Source: Candidatus Poribacteria bacterium (lineage in GTDB: Bacteria > Poribacteria > WGA-4E > WGA-3G). From it: a DNA stretch of 43,580 nucleotides. Location: NCBI GenBank assembly GCA_012270795.1, contig JAAXHO010000142.1, positions 1 through 43,580 on the forward strand, written 5' to 3'. The first letter of the stretch is position 1; each line of letters opens with the position of its first letter. Under the pieces are notes generated by a model. That model was not told the DNA's origin. It worked only from the letters and a program-made list of their open reading frames with translations, and made no database searches. Shown one piece after another: positions 25,746 through 34,792 of the stretch. Both the position numbers and the translations under genes were made by a program.

Positions 25746-25879
25746 TCTGAACCAGGATTTTCAGATTTCCAGGATTTTTCTCATCAAGGATTATTGATGT
25801 ACTTTGATGTCAACTTTGGGAATAGAACCTTTTGAGGGAAATCCTGGAAATCTGAAAATCCTGAAAATCCTGGTTCAGA
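25746..25879. repeat. Palindrome of the TCTGAACCAGGATTT family
   Basis: The arms TCTGAACCAGGATTTTCAG... and ...CTGAAAATCCTGGTTCAGA form a ~134-bp hairpin. It is a B-type module like those nested at 20799-20939 and 40484-40668, but with a different loop. It lies 36 bp after the 959-aa gene and could also stop transcription. Confidence 0.8.
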
Positions 25880-25910
25880 CAAAAAAGTGTCTGTAGGTCT
25901 AAAATCCTAT

Positions 25911-25940
25911 TATGGTGAATTATTGAAATAATTCACCATA
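25911..25940. repeat. Perfect 30-bp palindrome, TATGGTGAATTATT arms
   Basis: TATGGTGAATTATT, a GA centre, then AATAATTCACCATA: 14-bp perfect arms with a 2-nt centre. The sequence resembles the ends of the insertion at 11974-12088 and could be its solo-end form. The rest of 25941-26165 shows no gene. Confidence 0.75.
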
Positions 25941-26165
25941 AAATATATCAGACATCAAAGTGGTAGTCCCAGAGGGACGGAATGTGTATAGATTATTTCC
26001 AGTCCCACTCCAAGCCCCAGAGAGGCGAAATGTGTTTTAGCACGAGATTTAAAATGAAAATGAAAAGCATCACACCTCAAAAAACTGTCCAAACTGTAGT
26101 TAAATTTAAGTCAAAAATTGCTAATTGCGTAAATTTACTCACAATTTGAGAATAGGAAAAACACT

Positions 26166-27479
26166 ATGGATAAACAAAAAAAGTTCACACTATCTTTATT
26201 AATAATACTCTGTCTTACGATGATTGTGTCCACCGCATCAGCGCAGTATTTGCTGGTACCGATGGATCAGAAACAGACGAACCATCTTAAAGCCTATGGA
26301 CTGACATATTGGGCATTAGAAGTGCCTCGCGAACACAAATGCTATTGGTGGTTGAACTATCGCGGTGGTGCTTTCGTGATTCCTGATAACGAAAACGTGC
26401 GTCTACGCGCTGCACAAATGGGTGTCACCGTTGAACAGATGAGTGCTGCAGAATATCAAACTATCAAAGAGACGACCATAGAAACCAGCAATATGGATGA
26501 GATATTGCTGGAAAAGGCACCAAAGATCGCTGTTTACGCACCGCCAGAAGATACGCAATATCGTGACCCCTGGGACGATGCTGTGAAAATTGCTTTGGAA
26601 TATGCGGAGATACCGTATGACCAAATCTGGGACAAAGAGGTACAACGCGGGGCACTACACACAGAAGGATATGACTGGCTGCATCTACACCATGAAGATT
26701 TCACGGGACAACACGGAAAATTTCATGGGAGCTACTCTCACCAAGTCTGGTATCAACAACGCATGGCACTCTTTGAAACCGCAGCAAAGGAGGCAGGATT
26801 CAAGACCGTGGCAGAACATAAGGGGCAAACTGCACAAGATATTGCTGATTATGTCGCAAAAGGTGGTTTCATCTTTGCGATGTGTTCTGCACCTGAAACT
26901 TTGGACATAGCCTTATCAACAAAAGGGGGAAAAGTTGATATAGTTGATCCTGCCTTAGACGCAACACCACTTGATCCAGACTATCAGAAAAAGTTGGATT
27001 TTAAGCGGACATTTGCATTTGAGAACTTCATACTCTACCCAAATCCAAATCGGTATGAATTCTCGGATGTTGACAATCCGAAGCCGGACCTTAGTCCACA
27101 ATCCGGCGTTGAGAATTTCAAACTATTTGAATTTTCCGCAAAACACGACCCAATTCCTACGATGCTGACACAGAATCATGTGACCGAAGTTCGCGGTTTT
27201 CTTGGACAGACAACTTCCTTCAATGCTGATAGAGTACACAAATCCGTCACGATTTTAGGAAAAATTGAGGGCACAAACTATGTAAAATACATTCACGGTA
27301 CTTTGGGTAAAGGCACATTCACCTTCCTCGGTGGACATGACCCAGAGGATTACCGACATCTTGTGGGTGAAGGAAAAGTACCTACGAACTTAGATCTACA
27401 TAAACATTCGCCCGGTTATCGGTTGATTTTAAACAACATCTTATTCCCTGCAGCACGCAAAAAACCGCAGAAAACATAA
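26166..27479 (+). CDS. Exported protein of the family often auto-named 'asparagine synthetase B'
   Basis: 437 aa; the signal peptide runs FTLSLLIILCLTMIVSTASA with a likely cut after SAQ. The mature start YLLVPMDQKQTNHLKAYGLT matches a family I recall mainly from Bacteroidetes, where databases label it asparagine synthetase B. No PP-loop (SGGxDS) or glutaminase domain is present, so that name is not supported. Other notable parts are WLHLHHEDFTGQHGKFHGSY (His-rich, metal-like), GGFIFAMCSAPETLD and the C-terminal GTFTFLGGHDPEDYRH. The middle looks like a glutamine-amidotransferase-like or PIG-L-like fold, but I cannot decide. The function is unknown; secretion is likely. AGGAAAAACACT precedes the ATG. 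Confidence 0.75.
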   Translation: MDKQKKFTLSLLIILCLTMIVSTASAQYLLVPMDQKQTNHLKAYGLTYWALEVPREHKCYWWLNYRGGAFVIPDNENVRLRAAQMGVTVEQMSAAEYQTIKETTIETSNMDEILLEKAPKIAVYAPPEDTQYRDPWDDAVKIALEYAEIPYDQIWDKEVQRGALHTEGYDWLHLHHEDFTGQHGKFHGSYSHQVWYQQRMALFETAAKEAGFKTVAEHKGQTAQDIADYVAKGGFIFAMCSAPETLDIALSTKGGKVDIVDPALDATPLDPDYQKKLDFKRTFAFENFILYPNPNRYEFSDVDNPKPDLSPQSGVENFKLFEFSAKHDPIPTMLTQNHVTEVRGFLGQTTSFNADRVHKSVTILGKIEGTNYVKYIHGTLGKGTFTFLGGHDPEDYRHLVGEGKVPTNLDLHKHSPGYRLILNNILFPAARKKPQKT

Positions 27480-27542
27480 TAGTCATCAGCAGTCAGCAGT
27501 TAGTTAAGAGAAATCCTCTTTGCTGAATGTTGATGACTGATA

Positions 27543-27728
27543 ATACCATTTCTATAAATTATTGTCTCATTAGAACGGTTGTTATGGTTGTCATTCTTTA
27601 GGCACAAACTGGAAGTTTATGCTACTAAAAAGAGACATTATAGGTTTTTGTGAAATGTAATCTAATACGGAAATCCAAACTGGAAGTTTATGCTACTAAA
27701 AAGAGGCATTATCAATTAGAAATGGTAT
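27543..27728. repeat. Element with 12-bp inverted ends and an internal 37-bp direct repeat
   Basis: The ends ATACCATTTCTA (27543-27554) and TAGAAATGGTAT (27717-27728) are perfect inverted repeats. Inside, CAAACTGGAAGTTTATGCTA.. occurs at 27605-27641 and again at 27676-27712, 37 bp each with one difference, 71 bp apart. The right end lies 12 bp before the nadE ATG, so it forms the gene's 5' flank. A similar end motif is near 496. A separate weak hairpin (AGTCATCA/TGATGACT) sits at 27481-27535. Confidence 0.7.
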
Positions 27729-27740
27729 AACTATAAAAAA

Positions 27741-29846
27741 ATGAAAGCAACGCTTGCAACATGCAACTTAAATCAGTGGGCACTTGATTTTGACGGGAAC
27801 TGTGATCGTATCATAGAATCTATAGAGCTTGCGAAAGCAGCTGGTGCAAAGTATCGGCTTGGTCCGGAACTGGAAATAACTGGCTATTCTTGCGAAGATC
27901 ATTTTCTTGAGGAAGATACATTACAACACAGCTGGGAATCGCTTGCCTGTATCATCAACGGTGGACATACGGATGGGATTTTGTGTGATATTGGTATGCC
28001 AGTGATGCACAAGAGCGTCCGATACAATTGCCGTGTGTTTGTCTGTGATGGTAAAATCCTGCTCATACGTCCGAAAAAGATACTCGCTGCAGAAGGCAAT
28101 TACCGAGAACCGCGCTGGTTCGCTGCATGGCAAAAAGGATGGACAACAGAGCCGTTTCAAGTACCGCCAGAGATATTTGCCATTACTGCAAATAGGACTG
28201 TGCCGATAGGTTGTGCAGTCATCGTGACTCATGACACGGTTTTGGCATCCGAAACATGTGAGGAGTTGTTTGCCCCGTATTCTCCACACATAGACCTTGC
28301 CTATAACGGTGTAGAGATAATCGCGAATGGTTCAGGTTCACATCACGAACTCCGCAAACTTGATACACGATTATCACTTATCTGCAATGCAACTGACAAA
28401 TGTGGCGGTGTCTACTTATATGCGAATCAGCAAGGATGTGATGGTGGAAGACTCTACTTTGACGGTTGTGCTTCAATTGCTCAAAACGGCGAGATTCTGG
28501 CTCAAGGTTCACAATTTTCCATCAGTGATGTTGAGGTCGTAACTGCAACAGTAGACCTTACAGATGTGCGTTCCTATCGCGGTTCCAGAATGAGCGGGGC
28601 AGTGCAAGCAAGCCATGCGACTTCTATCCCACAAATCTATGCTGACTTTAAGATCACGGATTCCCAAAACCGTCCTGTTACTTTACCCAAAACACATCTC
28701 AACATTCACTTGCCAGAAGAAGAGATTGCACTCGGTCCTGCTTGTTGGTTATGGGATTACCTGAGACGCTCAGAAGCTGCAGGTTATTTCGTTCCGCTTT
28801 CAGGGGGTTCAGATAGCGGTGCTGTTGCCACTTTAGTCGGTTCAATGTGCCAACTCGTTGCTAAAGGTATCTTTGATGATGTGCCACATGTTATCAGAGA
28901 TGCAGAAAAGTTACTGGGAACTGATTTTGTCAAAAAAGTAAAGATCGATTTCAACGATCCATCAACAGCTGCACAACACATCGCAAATCAATTGCTTTAT
29001 ACATGCTATATGGGCACAGCAAACAGTTCTCGTGAAACACAGCGGCGCGCAAAAGAATTGGCAAGTGAAATAGGGAGTTACCACCTAAATATCAATATGG
29101 AATCACTTGTCATAGCAATGCACAAGCTCTTTACAAGTATAACTGGCAAAACTCCAAAGTTTAAGACAGAAGGTGGCAGCACAATAGAGAATCAGGCACT
29201 TCAAAACATACAAGCACGGTTGAGAATGGTCATCAGTTATTTCTTTGCGCAAACATTACCGTGGGTCAGGAACAGACGCGGGACACTGCTTGTATTAGGC
29301 ACAGGAAACGTTGACGAAGCGTTGCGTGGTTATCTCACCAAATATGATTGCAGCAGTGCAGATATCAATCCTATTGGTAGCATCAGCAAAACGGACCTAC
29401 GTAGTTTTCTCCATTGGGCAAAAGACCATCTCGGTTATCCGAGTCTCAATGGAATATTAGAAGCACCACCGACCGCAGAATTAGAACCCATAACTGAGAC
29501 ATACACTCAAACCGATGAAGAAGACATGGGTATGACATATTCAGAACTCAGTCGTTTTGGGCAGCTACGAAAAACGCATCGGTGCGGTCCTGTGAGTATG
29601 TTTGAAAAACTTGTGCAGGAGTGGAATCACTTACCGCCAAGCGAAGTTGCTGATAAAGTCAAAAGGTTTTTCTGCTACTATGCCATCAATCGACACAAGA
29701 TGACAACCTTGACTCCCGCATACCACGCTGAACCTTATTCCCCAGACGACAACCGATTTGACTTGCGCCAGTTTCTATATAATACGCGATGGACCTGGCA
29801 GTTCCGCAAAATTGATAGGATGTTAGAGGAGATGGAAAGCGAATGA
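27741..29846 (+). CDS. nadE: Glutamine-dependent NAD+ synthetase, eukaryote-type long form
   Basis: Converts nicotinate adenine dinucleotide to NAD+ using ATP and glutamine-derived ammonia. 701 aa: an N-terminal nitrilase-type glutaminase (1-290) and a C-terminal synthetase (about 330-690). Glutaminase triad: E45 ([15 protein letters not shown]), a lysine in [18 protein letters not shown], and C173 ([14 protein letters not shown]). Synthetase P-loop [18 protein letters not shown] (353-370); [19 protein letters not shown] and [20 protein letters not shown] follow. These motifs and the length fit the Qns1-like eukaryotic class better than the ~540-aa bacterial enzymes. It overlaps the next gene by 4 bp. 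It pairs functionally with pncB at 8677. Confidence 0.95.
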   Translation: MKATLATCNLNQWALDFDGNCDRIIESIELAKAAGAKYRLGPELEITGYSCEDHFLEEDTLQHSWESLACIINGGHTDGILCDIGMPVMHKSVRYNCRVFVCDGKILLIRPKKILAAEGNYREPRWFAAWQKGWTTEPFQVPPEIFAITANRTVPIGCAVIVTHDTVLASETCEELFAPYSPHIDLAYNGVEIIANGSGSHHELRKLDTRLSLICNATDKCGGVYLYANQQGCDGGRLYFDGCASIAQNGEILAQGSQFSISDVEVVTATVDLTDVRSYRGSRMSGAVQASHATSIPQIYADFKITDSQNRPVTLPKTHLNIHLPEEEIALGPACWLWDYLRRSEAAGYFVPLSGGSDSGAVATLVGSMCQLVAKGIFDDVPHVIRDAEKLLGTDFVKKVKIDFNDPSTAAQHIANQLLYTCYMGTANSSRETQRRAKELASEIGSYHLNINMESLVIAMHKLFTSITGKTPKFKTEGGSTIENQALQNIQARLRMVISYFFAQTLPWVRNRRGTLLVLGTGNVDEALRGYLTKYDCSSADINPIGSISKTDLRSFLHWAKDHLGYPSLNGILEAPPTAELEPITETYTQTDEEDMGMTYSELSRFGQLRKTHRCGPVSMFEKLVQEWNHLPPSEVADKVKRFFCYYAINRHKMTTLTPAYHAEPYSPDDNRFDLRQFLYNTRWTWQFRKIDRMLEEMESE

Positions 29847-31477
29847 ATGCAAAATCTACTCCCAGATTCAATCCACATGCATTGCCATTCCTTTTCTTGA
29901 CAACCATTTTGCTACTATCTATCTCTTTTGCCGTTTATGCAGTGCCAAATGTTCCCCTCAACTTTGATGGTTGGGTGATTGATGCACTTGCAAGGCTTGA
30001 AACTGTTGGTGTAATAGACGGCTTTCATCGGAATTCATTACCACTATCACGTGCCGATGTTGCAAGAATCGTACAACGAACTGATGAGCGAATTAACGCA
30101 GGTGATGTCGTTGTTTCACAAATAGACAGCCAACTCTTAGAGAAACTAAAACGCGAGTTTCAGGTTGAGATACTCAGATTAAATGAACAGACATCTAAGC
30201 AGAAAACATACATTCGACTTCAACCTGAACTGCGTGGTGCAAATGAGGAAATTGCCCCCGCACTCCACAGTGGATTGCACTATTCTATTGGCAACAGAAG
30301 GAATAACCTAACTATATATTCAGAGTTAGAATTCACAAACTTTGAGCAAGGACCCGATTTTGTTGAGAGCTACTTTCTCCCTGAACCGCCACCACTGCTA
30401 AAATCTGCTGACCAACGTTATGAAAGATGGCGTGGGGATTATGTCGTTGACTTCAAGAGAAGCTATCTGCAATACCACATGATGCCATTCGGTGATGCAG
30501 AATTGGACATATTAGTCGGTAGAGATTTTGTCTTTTGGGGAGCAGGTTCTGATAAATCTGTCGGGATTTCGGACAACTCACCTCCATTTGAACTGATACG
30601 ATTAGTAGGCACTTTTCCGTGCAAAATTGGCACTCTAAAAGTAACGGTATTTTCTGCACAACTTGATGCAACGTGGTTTGATGATGGCACAAAACGTTAT
30701 GAAGCAAGGCGTTACCTCAGTGCACATCGGTTAGATTACCGATACGGTGATTGGCTTGAAGTTGGCGTATCGGAATGGGTGCTATATGGTGGTAATGTCC
30801 AGTCTGTTGAATGGAACTATCTCAACCCTGTTATTCCTTATTATGCTGTTCAATACAATGCAAAGCGGGATGACAATCTTATGCTCGGATTTGATGCTGC
30901 AGTACGCCCCATAGATGGTGTCCGTCTCTATGCGGAATGGGTTGCAGATGATTTTCAGTATAACCCAGAGACCGATGATCCCAATGCAGTTACTTGGTTG
31001 ACAGGCGTTGAATGGTATCCGATGCTGACAAAACGACAACTTGGTATTCATACTGAATATGTTCGCGTCAATCGCTGGGCATATACGCACCTTGATCCTG
31101 ATAACCAATTCACACACTTCGGAACGATGATTGGACATCCGATTGGCACGGATGCGGATTTATTTACCTTTCGCGTGTCCTATCAGGCAACACCATCAGC
31201 AGTCTTTGAGACCCGCATGAGCCATCAACGCAATGGAGAAGCAGACATAACTGACCGCTTTTATGGTGAAGACTATGAGAACATCCCGTTTCCATCAGGT
31301 GTCGTTGAGCGGTTGATAGAACTTCGGATAGGTTGTAAATACAGACCTATTTCTGGTTTGAACGGTTCAGTTGATTACGGTTGGCGACACATTCAAAACA
31401 GTGAACATAAACAGGATATATCAAAACAGCAACACCGTATAGTTTTCCTGATTGCTTATGCATGGGGTATTCCATAG
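29843..31477 (+). CDS. Capsule assembly Wzi family outer-membrane protein
   Basis: 544 aa with a signal peptide ([18 protein letters not shown]). A short N-terminal domain ([29 protein letters not shown]) resembles the helical region common before Wzi-type barrels. The barrel carries the family pattern [73 protein letters not shown], and [16 protein letters not shown]. Wzi proteins anchor or shape capsular polysaccharide at the outer membrane. The gene overlaps nadE (ATGA), and a lytic transglycosylase follows 12 bp downstream. No capsule synthesis genes are present here, so the ligand is unknown. Confidence 0.85.
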   Translation: MNAKSTPRFNPHALPFLFLTTILLLSISFAVYAVPNVPLNFDGWVIDALARLETVGVIDGFHRNSLPLSRADVARIVQRTDERINAGDVVVSQIDSQLLEKLKREFQVEILRLNEQTSKQKTYIRLQPELRGANEEIAPALHSGLHYSIGNRRNNLTIYSELEFTNFEQGPDFVESYFLPEPPPLLKSADQRYERWRGDYVVDFKRSYLQYHMMPFGDAELDILVGRDFVFWGAGSDKSVGISDNSPPFELIRLVGTFPCKIGTLKVTVFSAQLDATWFDDGTKRYEARRYLSAHRLDYRYGDWLEVGVSEWVLYGGNVQSVEWNYLNPVIPYYAVQYNAKRDDNLMLGFDAAVRPIDGVRLYAEWVADDFQYNPETDDPNAVTWLTGVEWYPMLTKRQLGIHTEYVRVNRWAYTHLDPDNQFTHFGTMIGHPIGTDADLFTFRVSYQATPSAVFETRMSHQRNGEADITDRFYGEDYENIPFPSGVVERLIELRIGCKYRPISGLNGSVDYGWRHIQNSEHKQDISKQQHRIVFLIAYAWGIP

Positions 31478-31489
31478 CAGGTGACACTC

Positions 31490-32182
31490 ATGTTGAAGAT
31501 GACAAAACGCACTGTCGTGAAAATAATTATCTTCACGATATTCATAGCTGGTTTCGTTGTTTTTATCCGTGACTTGAACGGGGTACGTCTTCTTCTTGTC
31601 TCTCCAAAGATACTTAAATACCGTCCTATCATTCAAGAACATGCTGTGAAACATCAGTTAGATTGGAGGCTTATTACAGCACTGATCGTTCAAGAATCTG
31701 GGTTCAATGAGCGTGCTGTGAGTTCCGCTGGTGCGAAAAGTTTGATGCAACTGATGCCAGATACCGCAAAAGAGCTGGGTGTCACTGACCCTTTTGCGTC
31801 ACATGAAAGTATCGCTGGTGCAACTCGGTATTTACGTAGTTTATATGATCTCTATCCAGAGAGTCCGCATCCGGATCGCATTCGTATCGCTTTAGCAAGT
31901 TATAATGGTGGACGCGGGCATATCAAAGATGCACAACAGATTACGGAATATCAAAACCTTGATTCTCATAAATGGGATAGTCTAAAATCGAGTCTTGTTC
32001 TACTCACCGAGAGAGATAAGGAATTGCATAAAGAAGTTTGGGGGTTCGCTAAACCACCACACGGCTATTTTAACGGGTATAACGAGACACGGAACTATGT
32101 TAAGCGGGTGATGCGGTACTATGATCGGTTGTGCTTTTATTCTGGGATTGTAAGGAGCGTGAAATCTTTTTTGCGATTATAA
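31490..32182 (+). CDS. Membrane-anchored lytic transglycosylase (Slt/GH23 type)
   Basis: 230 aa from ATG 31490 (CAGGTG ribosome site upstream; an in-frame GTG at 31481 overlaps that site). A single N-terminal membrane span (VVKIIIFTIFIAGFVVFI) is followed by an SLT domain (about 45-215). Catalytic Glu E69 lies in LIVQESGFNERAVSSAGAKS, followed by LMQLMPDTAKELG and ALASYNGGRGHI; the C-terminal ETRNYVKRVMRYYDR is typical. It cleaves peptidoglycan glycan strands to 1,6-anhydro products, in remodelling or to make room for envelope machinery. It converges with the TolB-like gene across a 19-bp gap. Confidence 0.93.
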   Translation: MLKMTKRTVVKIIIFTIFIAGFVVFIRDLNGVRLLLVSPKILKYRPIIQEHAVKHQLDWRLITALIVQESGFNERAVSSAGAKSLMQLMPDTAKELGVTDPFASHESIAGATRYLRSLYDLYPESPHPDRIRIALASYNGGRGHIKDAQQITEYQNLDSHKWDSLKSSLVLLTERDKELHKEVWGFAKPPHGYFNGYNETRNYVKRVMRYYDRLCFYSGIVRSVKSFLRL

Positions 32183-32201
32183 CTAACATTAAAAAAGAAT
32201 C

Positions 32202-33131
32202 TCACTGTTTCAGTTTTCCCCAGAGTGTTGCCAATTTGTCTTTGGGTTCAACAGACAAATTGACGCTATTTGTCCAATCAAACGACACACCCCTATCAAA
32301 CTCTATGAAAATCTCTATATGGGCACCTCCATTCACGGGTGCTGCATAATTCTTTTTCGCTGTTCTGTAAAAGATGTATTTTCTATCAGGTGACCATTTG
32401 ATATTACCAGAAACATTACGGTCTTTAGTTGTTATAATTTTCCGATTTTGTGGATTATTCAGTGAGGAAATAAGAATATCTTGATGCGTTCTGTATGCGA
32501 GTTCTCTACCATCTGGTGAGTAGGACAAGGATATTGCAAAATTGCTAACATGTTTAAACTGTCGAGTTGCAATATCATAGGTAAAAACCCCTTCTCTGTT
32601 GATGTAGGCAATTTGTTCTCCATCCGGTGCCCAGACAACTTCTGATGCTGAAGTTCTATTTACCAATTTTATATTTGGTATTCCTTTGTGTATCTCACTA
32701 TGTGGAATCAGAAAGATACCTATCTTTGGAAATGGATTATCACCAGCCGGTAGATTTGTAAATATAATATCTCCGTTTATTGAGATGTCAAGGTCCCAAA
32801 TTACCTCAAATCCTCTATGTGTTAAGTTAATAACTTCTTTGTCAGGTTGAAATCTATCAAAAAGATATACATTATCTTCAAATACATCTAAACCGTGCCC
32901 CCCATTAAAAATGATATATTGACCATCCTTTTGGACAGCGAAATCCCAAATGATATGTGAATGTTTATAAATTCGATAAGCGTTTTGTGTGTCCCATATA
33001 TCTGTCATCCACAGTTCATTGTTACTATTTCCTGAAGGTCTAAATATCACTTGATCAATAAGTTTTGCTTGTATTGTGAGTGGCACGAAGACTATCAGAT
33101 ATAAACAAAAGTATTTGAAAAAGGACTTCAT
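32202..33131 (-). CDS. Secreted TolB/PD40-like beta-propeller protein
   Basis: 309 aa with a signal peptide (FFKYFCLYLIVFVPLTIQA). Repeated 'hydrophobic-x-W/S-P-D-G/R-x-x-hydrophobic-A/F-Y' blades are seen: DFAVQKDGQYIIFNGG, EVVWAPDGEQIAYINREG, SLSYSPDGRELAYR, NIKWSPDRKYIFYR. It looks like a lone beta-propeller, about five or six blades; TolB's N-terminal domain is lacking. Probably a periplasmic binding or scaffold protein. It is the last gene of a three-gene minus-strand set behind the tandem promoters at 34388-34543; a 20-bp tandem duplication lies just before its start. Confidence 0.75.
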   Translation of the reverse strand: MKSFFKYFCLYLIVFVPLTIQAKLIDQVIFRPSGNSNNELWMTDIWDTQNAYRIYKHSHIIWDFAVQKDGQYIIFNGGHGLDVFEDNVYLFDRFQPDKEVINLTHRGFEVIWDLDISINGDIIFTNLPAGDNPFPKIGIFLIPHSEIHKGIPNIKLVNRTSASEVVWAPDGEQIAYINREGVFTYDIATRQFKHVSNFAISLSYSPDGRELAYRTHQDILISSLNNPQNRKIITTKDRNVSGNIKWSPDRKYIFYRTAKKNYAAPVNGGAHIEIFIEFDRGVSFDWTNSVNLSVEPKDKLATLWGKLKQ

Positions 33132-33132
33132 G

Positions 33133-33172
33133 ATAACACCTATTCTTCTGAAATAACACCTATTCTTCTGAA
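33133..33172. repeat. 20-bp perfect tandem duplication over a stop codon and ribosome site
   Basis: ATAACACCTATTCTTCTGAA occurs twice in a row (33133-33152, 33153-33172). On the minus strand it contains the lipoprotein gene's TAG and an AGGTG that serves as ribosome site for the gene starting at 33131, so the junction now carries two such sites. Confidence 0.85.
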
Positions 33173-33651
33173 GGAATTTTATCGGGAAGTTCCATCTTCA
33201 TAGGAAACTCACCTAAGTCAATAATCTTGTCAGTCGAAAAGTCGGAGGGTTTCGGTACAGGATAAAGTGGTTTACCAAAACGAAAACGATATTTTATCTG
33301 TGGTAACTCTATCCGCTCAAGGTATCTTAGTTCCTTATCAAGATCATCAAGTTGTTTTTCAAAAGTTTGAATTTTAGATTTAATTTCTTGCATACGTGCC
33401 TTTTCTGCCTTTGTTAGCGGACGTGGGTTCGGGTTTGTCCACACCCCCGTTGCGCGGTAGGAAAGGTCTGGATTGATATTCCAGACCTTTCCACCTACAG
33501 TCACATCCGTTGTTACCTTACTTTTTTGTTCGTTTGGGCGATTTCGACGAGAATGTTGTTCATCAAGTTGACACCCTATAAACAAAAAAAGCATCATGGT
33601 TATAACAAGAAAAGGTCCCATGTTTTGGTGACGGTGTGATATATGTATCAT
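33160..33651 (-). CDS. Putative lipoprotein with coiled coil
   Basis: Up to 163 aa. The N-terminal hydrophobic segment FLVITMMLFLFIGC ends in a lipobox-like FIGC (C27, or C17 if translation begins at the internal ATG that gives MGPFLV). The mature part has a charged spacer, NPRPLTKAEKARMQEIKSKI, and a predicted coiled coil to about residue 112 (FEKQLDDLDKELRYLERIEL), then a proline-rich tail. Probably attached to an envelope membrane and rod-shaped. Its ATG overlaps the stop of the upstream gene by 4 bp, showing coupling. No family recognised. Confidence 0.7.
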   Translation of the reverse strand: MIHISHRHQNMGPFLVITMMLFLFIGCQLDEQHSRRNRPNEQKSKVTTDVTVGGKVWNINPDLSYRATGVWTNPNPRPLTKAEKARMQEIKSKIQTFEKQLDDLDKELRYLERIELPQIKYRFRFGKPLYPVPKPSDFSTDKIIDLGEFPMKMELPDKIPSEE

Positions 33652-34235
33652 AGAACAATTCTTGCCTCATATCCAATTTTTATTCTACCACCAGGGGCAC
33701 TTACAGCTGCAGATGCCATCACCCTGCCCCATGGATGAGCGTCAAAGATTCGGAAATCATCTACTTCTACTGAAAGTTTTTCATGTCCTTTACCTATATC
33801 AGCATCACCTGGGTCATTCGGATTATGATTGATTCGAGTTTCATGAGGAAATTTAATCCAAGCATTCGCTCTACCCGTACGTTCGTAATGAATATCTGAT
33901 GATGCCCATGCCCAAACAACGAGTTGTTCGTCTTCGTTAAGGAAGGCATGTCCTCCGATGTAAACTCCACTTAAGTAATCAAGATTCTCACCTTCATCAT
34001 CACCGTCATCTTCATATCGAGCCGCGTATACACTAATTGAGGCACTACCTTGGGGGTCTATATTGTCATTAACAAAATAAAAGTCGTGTAAATCTGCGTT
34101 TTCATCAATACCTTCTTTAATATATTCGACATCAAGATCTACTCCGATAGCGTTTTTGAGTAGAAATCCGCCAAGACAGCATACACCTACCAACAGCAGT
34201 GCTGCAAGTAGTTTTTTTGATTTGATCCTTTGCAT
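33648..34235 (-). CDS. Exported beta-rich protein, unknown function
   Basis: 195 aa from ATG 34235, chosen for its AAGGAG site; longer in-frame starts up to 34319 lack one. N-terminal membrane segment LLAALLLVGVCCLGGFLL, then an acidic region (IKEGIDENADLHDFYFVND, DDGDDEGENLDY) and alternating strands with repeated 'hydrophobic-x-V/I-x-A' (SISVYAARY, LVVWAWASSD, GRVMASAAVSAPGGRIKIGY). It looks like a secreted beta-sandwich or surface protein; no homolog recognised. First gene of the minus-strand operon driven by the tandem promoters, with a leader of about 145 nt. Confidence 0.65.
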   Translation of the reverse strand: MQRIKSKKLLAALLLVGVCCLGGFLLKNAIGVDLDVEYIKEGIDENADLHDFYFVNDNIDPQGSASISVYAARYEDDGDDEGENLDYLSGVYIGGHAFLNEDEQLVVWAWASSDIHYERTGRANAWIKFPHETRINHNPNDPGDADIGKGHEKLSVEVDDFRIFDAHPWGRVMASAAVSAPGGRIKIGYEARIVL

Positions 34236-34387
34236 TATAATTCTCCTTATTATTGTGTGACACGTCACAATAGCGTGTCTGTTATTAAGAGTCCCTTTGA
34301 TGTACCAAAGGTTTTCCACTTGTTAGTGAAAGACGTGCACCTTGCGTGTCACGTTTTTGGTGCAGAATCTCTCTATAATTAACAATA

Positions 34388-34416
34388 ATTATACACAAAA
34401 CACAATTGAATGTCAA
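34388..34416 (-). promoter_or_regulatory. Sigma70 promoter P1 (perfect consensus)
   Basis: On the minus strand TTGACA (34416-34411), a 17-bp spacer and TATAAT (34393-34388): both hexamers are consensus. Predicted start near 34381, giving ~146 nt of leader to the ATG at 34235. It is the promoter nearest the gene in a 63-bp-period triplet. Confidence 0.75.
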
Positions 34417-34450
34417 GTAATTAACATCAAATTTCATAATTTTAACAATA

Positions 34451-34479
34451 ATTATACACAAAAAATCAAAAATTGCCAA
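34451..34479 (-). promoter_or_regulatory. Sigma70 promoter P2 of the tandem triplet
   Basis: On the minus strand TTGGCA (34479-34474), 17 bp, TATAAT (34456-34451), exactly 63 bp upstream of P1 and in the same orientation. The -10 and its flank (AACAATAATTATACACAAAA on the plus strand) are identical to P1. Confidence 0.65.
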
Positions 34480-34513
34480 TAAATCAACATTAAATTAGTA
34501 TGTTTTGACAATA

Positions 34514-34543
34514 ATTATGCAAAATATACTAATGCTTAGTCAA
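34514..34543 (-). promoter_or_regulatory. Sigma70-like promoter P3 of the tandem triplet
   Basis: On the minus strand TTGACT (34543-34538), 18 bp, CATAAT (34519-34514). The -10 is exactly 63 bp beyond that of P2; this unit is the most diverged. Confidence 0.5.
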
Positions 34544-34564
34544 CATCTGTTTGATAGTTCAATT

Positions 34565-34646
34565 GTAGGTCGGGTAGAAGCACGAAACCCGACAGGCATA
34601 CATTTATTATTGATAAAGTCGGGTTTCGTGCCTCTACCCGACCTAC
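34565..34646. repeat. GTAGGTCGGG hairpin repeat, copy 1
   Basis: Arms GTAGGTCGGGTAGAAGCACG and CGTGCCTCTACCCGACCTAC, an 82-bp near-palindrome. Related copies are at 34719-34792 and 36723-36810. Confidence 0.85.
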
Positions 34647-34718
34647 AGAAGAATGGTATAAAAATAATTTGAAGTGGTATTCTACATGATTCGCCATGAT
34701 TCTTCATACCGTTGATTT

Positions 34719-34792
34719 CGGATAGAGGCATGAAACCCGACATGTATTGATTGTGGCTATCCTGTCGGGTTTCGTGCCTCTACCCGACCTAC
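34719..34792. repeat. GTAGGTCGGG hairpin repeat, copy 2
   Basis: The left arm is cut down to GGATAGAGGCATGAAACCCGACA; the right arm (GTGCCTCTACCCGACCTAC) is intact. It is preceded by CATACCGTTGATTT (34705-34718), the end of the 35-bp module found at 565-599, so the left side looks replaced. The right arm and 34 bp after it duplicate those of copy 1. Confidence 0.8.

Noticed and set aside
26166-27479. Asparagine synthetase B as functional name
   Set aside because: No glutaminase Cys2 and no PP-loop (SGGxDS), and a signal peptide is present; the label is a propagated database name.
27605-27712. A possible short CRISPR-like array (two 37-bp repeats)
   Set aside because: Only two repeats with a 34-bp interval, no further units, no leader or cas genes, and the pair sits inside an inverted-end element.
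34381-34543. A possible CRISPR or iteron origin
   Set aside because: The conserved part of each unit is the -10 region with a correctly spaced -35; there is no replication gene nearby and the unit length is not iteron-like.
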